Shown here: positions 61,806 to 64,000 of the stretch, in pieces
Numbering within the stretch: the stretch's first letter is position 1
How the letters are laid out: every line of letters begins with the position of its first letter
Assembly: GCF_021155775.2 (NCBI RefSeq)
Contig: NC_060238.1
Span: 15,600,542-15,664,541 of the forward strand
Length of the DNA stretch: 64,000 nucleotides
Direction of reading: 5' to 3'
Origin: Neodiprion pinetum
Taxonomy: Eukaryota; Arthropoda; Insecta; Hymenoptera; Diprionidae
Notes under the pieces: generated by a model
What the model saw: only the letters and a program-made list of their open reading frames with translations
The model's database searches: none
What the model was told of the DNA's origin: nothing
Program-made: the position numbers and the translations under genes

Positions 61806-62788
61806 GATTGCTTATCTGATATCGGCGGCCTTTCCCACGTTGGCTCTTTCCCTTGTTCCGAGGTCTGCTGATCGGCGAATTGGGCGATTTCGTCACGTTC
61901 CTTGCCCTTGAACAAGGAGGAGCTTCGGGTCTCTGAATTTGCCTGGCCAGGACGAGTTGGGACCTCACGGATGACCCCCGAACACGCTGTTGATTAGATC
62001 CTGCTCGGTTGACGACCCCGGAACGAAAGAGGCAGAGCTCCGGTCTCACCTGTCGATCTCGCTAATAATTTGGAGGGTGGGGATTGGCGGGTCGAAATAT
62101 CGATTCGACGAACTTACTTCGAGAAATCGATGCGAGACACTCGATGTTGATCCTCGCGATCAACATTGTTCGTTACAAACTATTGTGAATTATTGATTCT
62201 ATCGTTTATGAATAACTCTCCCGCAAATTATCTATCGTACTTGACCGTGAATCTAGTCGATCGTTTACGCTACCGATTTTGTAAATTATTGATAGATGTC
62301 AATCTTTTGTACTGGTTAGAATGTATGGTGAATTCGTCGCATTGTCCCGTTATTATCTCCCGAGCTATCATTACTTTGTTTTCTTTCAATTGCAATAAAG
62401 TTCCCCCTCTCGTTTTTTTTTTTTTAATTGACAAAATAATGATTTGCGTAGCGTCATTTGCAACTTGGGTAAGATCACGTCGCCCAGTGACGTGTAGTTT
62501 TAAGTAAATTCTTACGTTATATCGCTTCTCCCGACCGACGCTCATTTTTCACTGTTAACTACCGTCTCTCGTTTCAAAGCTACCGTTTAATTCTATTCTA
62601 CTGAAATTTTTGTGAACAATTATCGCCTATTTCATAAACTACCGCTATCGATACCATTTCATTTGCCTGTCTTAACCCTATAACCTACTCGACAACATAT
62701 GACTGATTGACCTGTTCATTTTTCCCTGACTTGAGTTTATTCTTTATTTCATCATTTTCTTCAATTCTGTGATTATCGTTAGCTGTGA

Positions 62789-63073
62789 GTAGTGTATATA
62801 TGAGAGTTCTGATCCAAAGACGGCGGCGCTCCCCCCTAGCCCCCCCCCCCCGACTCAGAGCGCTCTCTCTCTCTCTCACGCACCCCCCCCCCCCCTCCCC
62901 CCATTGATCATTTTCGCGGTTTGCCGCAGGATGGCTATTTTCATAGGATTTGACACACACACACACACACACACAAAATAATTCCTGTCGAGACTTGTTT
63001 GGCGCCGGAAAGCCACACATAAATCGGATAGGGTAAAAACCCGCTAGATCTATTGCAAAAATTCCAGGAAATT
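62789..63073. repeat. Terminal inverted repeat of A2
   Basis: It corresponds to 15197-15581 inverted, with C-runs (62840-62901), a short (CA)n and the GCTAGATCTATTG segment. Shorter simple runs than in A1. Confidence 0.9.
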
Positions 63074-63221
63074 GCTCTTTGAGATGGTGACGACAATGAA
63101 CTTTGTTGGTGGTGATGCACTTAAACCAATCTGGGGCAGTGGGAGTAGTCCCATAAAAATTCCTCGCACAATATGGGTGTCGAGACTTATCCAATGAAAA
63201 AATTGAAGTGGGGGTGGGTGG

Positions 63222-63230
63222 TATATAAAG
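63222..63230 (+). promoter_or_regulatory. TATA box of the A2 OB-like gene
   Basis: TATATAAAG in GGTGGTATATAAAGCGTACG, 85 bases before the ATG at 63315. Confidence 0.6.
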
Positions 63231-63314
63231 CGTACGTCTATCGTAATCGTCATTCTGTTCTCATCGTATTCTCATTGTGAACTGTTCTCGCTCGTGAAAT
63301 AACCTCGAAACGCG

Positions 63315-63668
63315 ATGGATTTAGCAAAAGTTAACCATGTCAGCCGCCTGGAGAATCCGCCAACCAAGATGTCGGAACTCGAAATTGGGGGAGTGTATGA
63401 CGTCATCGGGTTACGACTGGTCAAAACAAAATTCAGGGTACGTGTTCTGGCGACGATCGATGGAGAATACAACGTCTTCTTACCACCGAGAATCGCAAGG
63501 GCCCTGCAAGAAGATTCAAATCAGCTGGCTGAAATGTGCAACATGGCTGGGCAAAATCGCCTGCGAATGAAATATCTTGGTGGGGAATTCAACAAGCTCG
63601 AATTTTCATGCGGTTATGTGCCACAAATAAACTATGCGATCCCCAACCACTACCTCTACAAAAATTGA
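63315..63668 (+). CDS. A2 OB-fold-like protein (117 aa), read-through tail
   Basis: Homologue of 14656-14970 with MDLAKVNHVSRLE, YDVIGLRLVKTKFRVRV and FLPPRIARALQ. Where A1 ends CSYAP, this frame continues for 14 residues (QINYAIPNHYLYKN), so the original stop is lost. One codon of the TKK run near the start is missing. Confidence 0.65.
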   Translation: MDLAKVNHVSRLENPPTKMSELEIGGVYDVIGLRLVKTKFRVRVLATIDGEYNVFLPPRIARALQEDSNQLAEMCNMAGQNRLRMKYLGGEFNKLEFSCGYVPQINYAIPNHYLYKN

Positions 63669-63734
63669 TCCGCGAGGGGATGAAAGCCGGCGTGCTGGAG
63701 ATCGAACTTTCGCCAACCGGATCTAAACAGGAGT

Positions 63735-64000
63735 TGTAACGAATCTCGGAAATATCAACCGGTAACAGCCTCTCGCTGCGGGGCTTTCGACGTTCGTTGA
63801 GCTGCCCAAGGACATTCAGCGGAAGAGGGCGGTGGTGAACGTGAAAAACAAAGATGAAAGATGCCTTCTCTGGCCCATCACTGCAGCCCGCCACCCGGCC
63901 AACACCCCCACCGATAGAACTAGCCATTATCGCCGCTTTATCTCCGAGTTGGACTGTACAGGTATCAAATTGCCCCCCACTCTACATGATGTGAAAAAGC
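63735..64000 (+). pseudogene. polB: A2 polB fragment joined to the OB-like gene by a deletion
   Basis: It reads FVELPKDIQRKRAVVNVKNK, DERCLLWPITAARHP and FISELDCTGIKLPPTLHDV, matching A1 polB from about residue 235 on. The first part of polB and about 3.9 kb of A1-type sequence (two acidic ORFs and the orphan) are absent. The frame is not tied to a start. Confidence 0.8.

Larger units (their letters stand above)
59038..62788. mobile_element. LTR-like non-coding repeat, copy 2, cut by element A2
   Basis: It starts TGTGACGTGGCGTTTCAGGG and follows copy 1 through most of its length. It holds a solo LTR (60341-60770), a tandem duplication (61546-61805) and about 370 bases of extra sequence before 62177. 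It stops at GTTAGCTGTG where A2 enters; copy 1 continues CCTTGAATTCCG there. Confidence 0.6.
62789..64000. mobile_element. Adintovirus-like element A2, left end; continues beyond the window
   Basis: It begins AGTAGTGTATATATGAGAGTTCT, the inverse of the A1 right end. Gene order TIR, OB-like (+), polB (+) mirrors A1, but the orphan and acidic ORFs are missing between them. Preceded by GCTGTG. Confidence 0.9.

Overview
The window is repeat-dense eukaryotic DNA, most likely from an insect or other arthropod genome. It holds no convincing host gene. It is built from nested mobile elements, mainly four copies of integrated double-stranded DNA virus-like elements of the Polinton/Maverick (adintovirus-like) kind. 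These carry a protein-primed-type family B DNA polymerase, a retrovirus-type integrase with a C-terminal chromodomain-like tail, an FtsK/HerA-type packaging ATPase, an adenain-like cysteine protease, hexon-like and penton-like capsid proteins, and a parvovirus-type phospholipase A2 protein. The host assignment is an inference from the LTR elements, the non-LTR element, the piggyBac-type MITE and the protein families.

Layout. Element A1 (1-15581; its left end lies just outside) is nearly complete: TIR, hexon, micro-ORF, penton, protease, PLA2 on the minus strand; ATPase, a conserved orphan, a fibre-like protein and integrase on the plus strand; polB on minus; two acidic ORFs on plus; an orphan and an OB-like protein on minus; TIR. 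A spacer (15582-16462) and a 970-bp near-perfect palindrome follow. Element B1 (17441-30802) belongs to a second family, is complete with 600-800 bp TIRs and carries scattered stops. Element B2 (30803-52846) is an older relative of B1 with no left part. It begins mid-polB exactly at the B1 terminus and has since taken a piggyBac-like MITE, an 8.1-kb Gypsy element, a 315-bp solo LTR and a 2.3-kb LTR-like repeat with a foldback inside. The 52847-62788 stretch is a LINE (ORF1 plus the start of ORF2) and two copies of a 2.8-3.7 kb LTR-like repeat, one carrying a 430-bp solo LTR. Element A2 (62789-64000, running off the window) is a second family-A copy with an internal deletion.

How the genes fit together. 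PolB and the OB-like protein would replicate the genome and the integrase would insert it. The ATPase, protease, hexon, penton, PLA2 and fibre-like proteins form a virion module. Most genes have their own TATA box 40-90 bp upstream, so they look individually transcribed by host polymerase II. The family B TIRs hold CRE/ATF palindromes and 50-bp-spaced arrays that match the Su(H)/RBP-J consensus, suggesting control by host transcription factors.

Breaks. A1 has one polB frameshift, one protease stop and one PLA2 leader stop. The capsid, ATPase, integrase and fibre-like frames of A1 are open. B1 keeps integrase, fibre-like, orphan, micro-ORF and OB-like frames. B2 keeps penton and the OB-like pair. 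All coordinates and lesions were read by eye; family names come from motifs and no database search was run.
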